Assembly (NCBI GenBank): GCA_023105745.1
Contig: JALGQZ010000007.1
Coordinates: 55,719,569 to 55,783,568 of the forward strand
DNA length: 64,000 nt
DNA from: Austropuccinia psidii
Taxonomy: Eukaryota > Basidiomycota > Pucciniomycetes > Pucciniales > Sphaerophragmiaceae
Reading direction: 5' to 3'
Positions within the stretch are counted from its first letter, which is position 1. Each line of letters opens with the position of its first letter. The notes under the pieces were generated by a model. That model saw nothing but the letters and a program-made list of their open reading frames with translations. It was not told the origin of the DNA and did not search any database. Below, in pieces: positions 61,355 through 64,000 of this stretch. A program made the translations under genes and the position numbers.

Positions 61355-63669
61355 GAATTAAAGGCACTAGGACATGTAGTATCTGGCCTTAGTCTAGGCA
61401 TAGACAAAAATAAAGTAGCAGCAGTACTACTTAAACCAATGCCTCAAACCAAAAAAGAAATGCAATCATTTCTAGGATTTGCTGGTTACTATAGACAGCA
61501 TATAAAGGAATTTGCAAAGATTGCTAAATCCTTGTATAAGCTATGTGACCAACAAACAGTCTATGAGATGACAGAAGAAAGAGTCAAGGCATATGAAGAA
61601 TTGAAAAATTCCTTAACAAATGCCCCATTTCTTCTGATGCCAGATTGGAAACTACCCTTCAAACTGTACATTGATTCTTGTGGAGAAGGACTAGGTGCTG
61701 CACTTCACCAAACCCAAATTATCAATGATAAACCAGTGGAAGGACCAATTTGTTTCATTTCAAGGCAAATAAAGCCAACAGAAGCAAGGTATGGAGCAAG
61801 CCAAATGGAATGCTTATGCCTAGTGTGGGATTTAGAAAACTGCACTATTATTTGGATGGCGCAGTATTTGATGTAATCACAGACTGTAATGCTGTGAAAT
61901 CACTATTAAATATGAAGACTCCAAATAGACATATGCTGAGATGGCAAATTGCTATCCAAGAATATAGAGGAAATATGAATATTGTACATAAATCTGGAAA
62001 TATTCATAAAAATGCAGATGGTCTTAGCAGATGGGCTTTAGCAAATACCCCTGACAATCCAGCATGGGTACCACAAGAAGAGCACCATATAGAAGGAATA
62101 TGTGTCACAGACATAGGCACAGAATTCTTTAACCAAGTTAAAGAAAGCTATAAGACAGACAAAAATTGCCATATCTTAAGCCAACTTCTAATGAAAGACT
62201 GCAAAGATCCATCACTTTCATCAAAACTAGATGAAATATGGAAAAAGGCATATGATGAAGGAAGATTCCACCTCCTTGATGGAATCCTTTACCATAGAAC
62301 AAAACACACATGTGTTATGGCCTTAACAGATAGAACACTAATAAACACTATTTTACATGAGTGTCATGATAGTGTTGCATCTGGACATCTCTCAGAAGAT
62401 AGGACACTAGAGAGGGTGAAAACCTGCTCTTGGTGGCCAAATTGGAAGAAAGATGTTGCAGAGTACTGCCAAACCTGTGACAGATGTCAAAAAGCCAACA
62501 GAGCCACAGGAAAGAAATTTGGAATGATGATCCAAATCCAAGAGCCAAAATCCCCATGGGAAATAGTTCATATGGATTGGGTAACAGCACTACCTCCAGG
62601 AGGAGACAGGAGCTATAATGCATGTCTAGTTTTAGTTGACAGGTACAGTAAAACTCCCATGCTCTTACCATGTCATAAAGATGACACAGCTATGGACACA
62701 GCCATAATGCTATGGAATAAAGTCATTAGCCACACAGGCTTATTCCAAAATATTATAAGTGACAGAGACCCAAAGTTCACTTCAGCATTATGGACAAATC
62801 TCCATAACTTGTTTGGGACAAAGTTATCATTCTCAACAACTTATCATCCTCAAACTGATGGTCTAGCAGAAAGAATGATACAGACCCTAGAGGATATGAT
62901 CAGAAGATTCTGTGCTTATGGGCTAGAATTCAAAGATTCTGATGGTTTTACCCATGATTGGTGTACACTAATACCAGCACTTGAACTGGCATATAAGACA
63001 TCAATCCATTCTTCTACTGGCAAAACACCAGCAATGCTAGAGAAAGGTTGGAATCCAAGACTTCCTTATGATACCCTCAAAAAGGACTTAGTGGATATAC
63101 ATCCAACAGCAAGCAGTTTCAAGATAATTCTTGACAAAGCAAGACACCATGCAAACAGATGCATGCAAGATTCTTTTAAATATGCAAAAGAAAGATGGGA
63201 TAAAAGTCATAAGCCACCTGATTTCAAAATAGGAGACTTGGTCCTAGTATCAACCCTTAATTTCAATAACATAAAAGGCCCAAAGAAATTGAAAGATTCC
63301 TTTGTAGGACCATTCATGATAAAAGCACTCCATGGACCCAACGCTGTGCAATTAGAACTCACAGGTGAACTAATGAACAAACACCCAACTTTCCCTGTAA
63401 GTCTGATAAAACCTTACAGTTCAAGTGACAAGGAGTTATTTCCACTAAGAAATAAACCCCCACTTGAGATTCACCCCTTGGAGGAAGGAGAGGAAAAGAA
63501 AATAGTAAAAGTCCTTAAAGAAAGAAGGACAAGAAACAAAAAAGAAAGGGAATGCCTTGTAAGGTATAGAAATTCAACTCAAGAAGATGAATGGCTACTT
63601 GAGAAAGATATAACAAATGCTGACAAACTACTAAGAAGGTTCAGACATGAAAGAAAGCTTGAAAAATAG
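61355..63669 (+). CDS. Element C reverse transcriptase end, RNase H, integrase and chromodomain
   Basis: After the solo LTR the protein resumes with [14 protein letters not shown]. The RT thumb ([15 protein letters not shown]) and RNase H ([14 protein letters not shown], Ala to Ser relative to A) follow. One A is missing in a run at about 61834-61839, so the phase changes to that of the 639-codon frame (61750-63669). That frame carries ITDCNAVKS and integrase HHCC ([17 protein letters not shown]). DDE residues are in [22 protein letters not shown] and GLAERM. The C-terminal module (LVLVSTLNF) is joined in frame to a complete chromodomain ([18 protein letters not shown]). Integrase itself looks undamaged. 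Confidence 0.92.
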
Positions 63670-63775
63670 AAAAGTTAAGCATTATTGAGCTTCAAGACTA
63701 ACAAAGTCTAATGAAGAGGTAGGACAGTGGATGATACCCTAATCACACATATCAGATTGTGGTACAATCTTTTTT

Positions 63776-63787
63776 GGTGGTAGGGAA
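63776..63787 (+). promoter_or_regulatory. Polypurine tract of element C
   Basis: GGTGGTAGGGAA directly precedes the 3' LTR. The same tract, reverse-complemented, is next to the 3' LTR of element A. Confidence 0.7.
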
Positions 63788-64000
63788 TGTGAGCCTTTGA
63801 GATATGACCACATACCCAATAAGGTCACAAAAAAGACTTAGAATAATTATACCTTTAATATAATTATATTAAAATTACTTAGAATAATTATACATTAAAA
63901 ATAATTACTTAAATATACAAAAAATACCATAAATTGGTACAAAAATTGGTTTAACTTAAAAAACAATGAATCAACATGTAAAATAAATTATACCATTGGA
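63788..64000 (+). repeat. 3' LTR of element C, first 213 bases
   Basis: It starts TGTGAGCCTTTGAGATATG. It matches the 5' LTR start at all but about three positions (for example CTTTGAG against CTTGGAG). It is cut by the window end. Confidence 0.92.

Larger units (their letters stand above)
53088..64000 (+). mobile_element. Element C: young family I Gypsy element, truncated by the window edge
   Basis: Plus-strand element with 5' LTR 53088-55111, a PBS-like site, gag-pol and a polypurine tract. The first 213 bases of its 3' LTR are present from 63788. Those bases differ from the 5' LTR at about three positions, so insertion is recent. Lesions seen are three nonsense codons in gag (56543, about 56642 and 57044), a family I solo LTR at 59329-61354 and a one-base deletion near 61834-61839. 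Confidence 0.93.

Overview
The window looks like rust-fungus (Pucciniales) nuclear DNA. It is AT-rich and mostly made of very large Ty3/Gypsy LTR retrotransposons, many nested in one another. The retroelement proteins match families I associate with the myrtle rust Austropuccinia psidii; that species call is recognition from memory, not a search result. I found one convincing host gene, a 20-exon secreted GH92 alpha-mannosidase at 47696-51581 (- strand). I see no rRNA, tRNA or CRISPR features.

Layout. 1-3857 is the 5' part (gag, leader, 5' LTR) of a minus-strand Gypsy element of 'family II' (LTR sense ends in GCCTGACA), running off the left edge. 3858-8333 is unassigned, with decayed coding on the minus strand. 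8334-20920 is element A ('family I', LTRs about 2 kb), minus strand and nearly intact; its 5' LTR carries a solo LTR of another family. 21431-23567 is a further solo LTR. 23573-27962 holds a long inverted repeat, a CCAAAAAAAA repeat and possible exons of an unidentified gene. 27963-41768 is element B (family I, plus strand, old and heavily mutated), broken by two family II solo LTRs. 41769-47160 is unassigned apart from a decayed ORF cluster. 47696-51581 is the GH92 gene, followed upstream by a hAT transposase remnant at 51918-52432. 53088-64000 is element C (family I, plus strand, young, truncated by the right edge), with an inverted family I solo LTR inserted in its reverse transcriptase.

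How the parts work together. A family I element encodes Gag with a CCHC knuckle, protease, reverse transcriptase, RNase H, integrase and a C-terminal chromodomain in one frame, between LTRs with a TATA promoter, a candidate PBS and a polypurine tract. All copies here are broken, but by different lesions.

The most unusual signal is a second, overlapping reading frame inside gag. It is exactly 148 codons and open in all three family I copies, including decayed B. Between copies it carries fewer amino-acid replacements than the Gag-Pol frame in the same DNA. It can be joined in frame to a conserved 150-bp upstream exon through a GT-AG and a GC-AG intron. A counterpart frame, sharing the motif GWN, is visible in family II. 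This suggests a spliced accessory protein, or alternative Gag N-terminus, that is normally missed by annotation.
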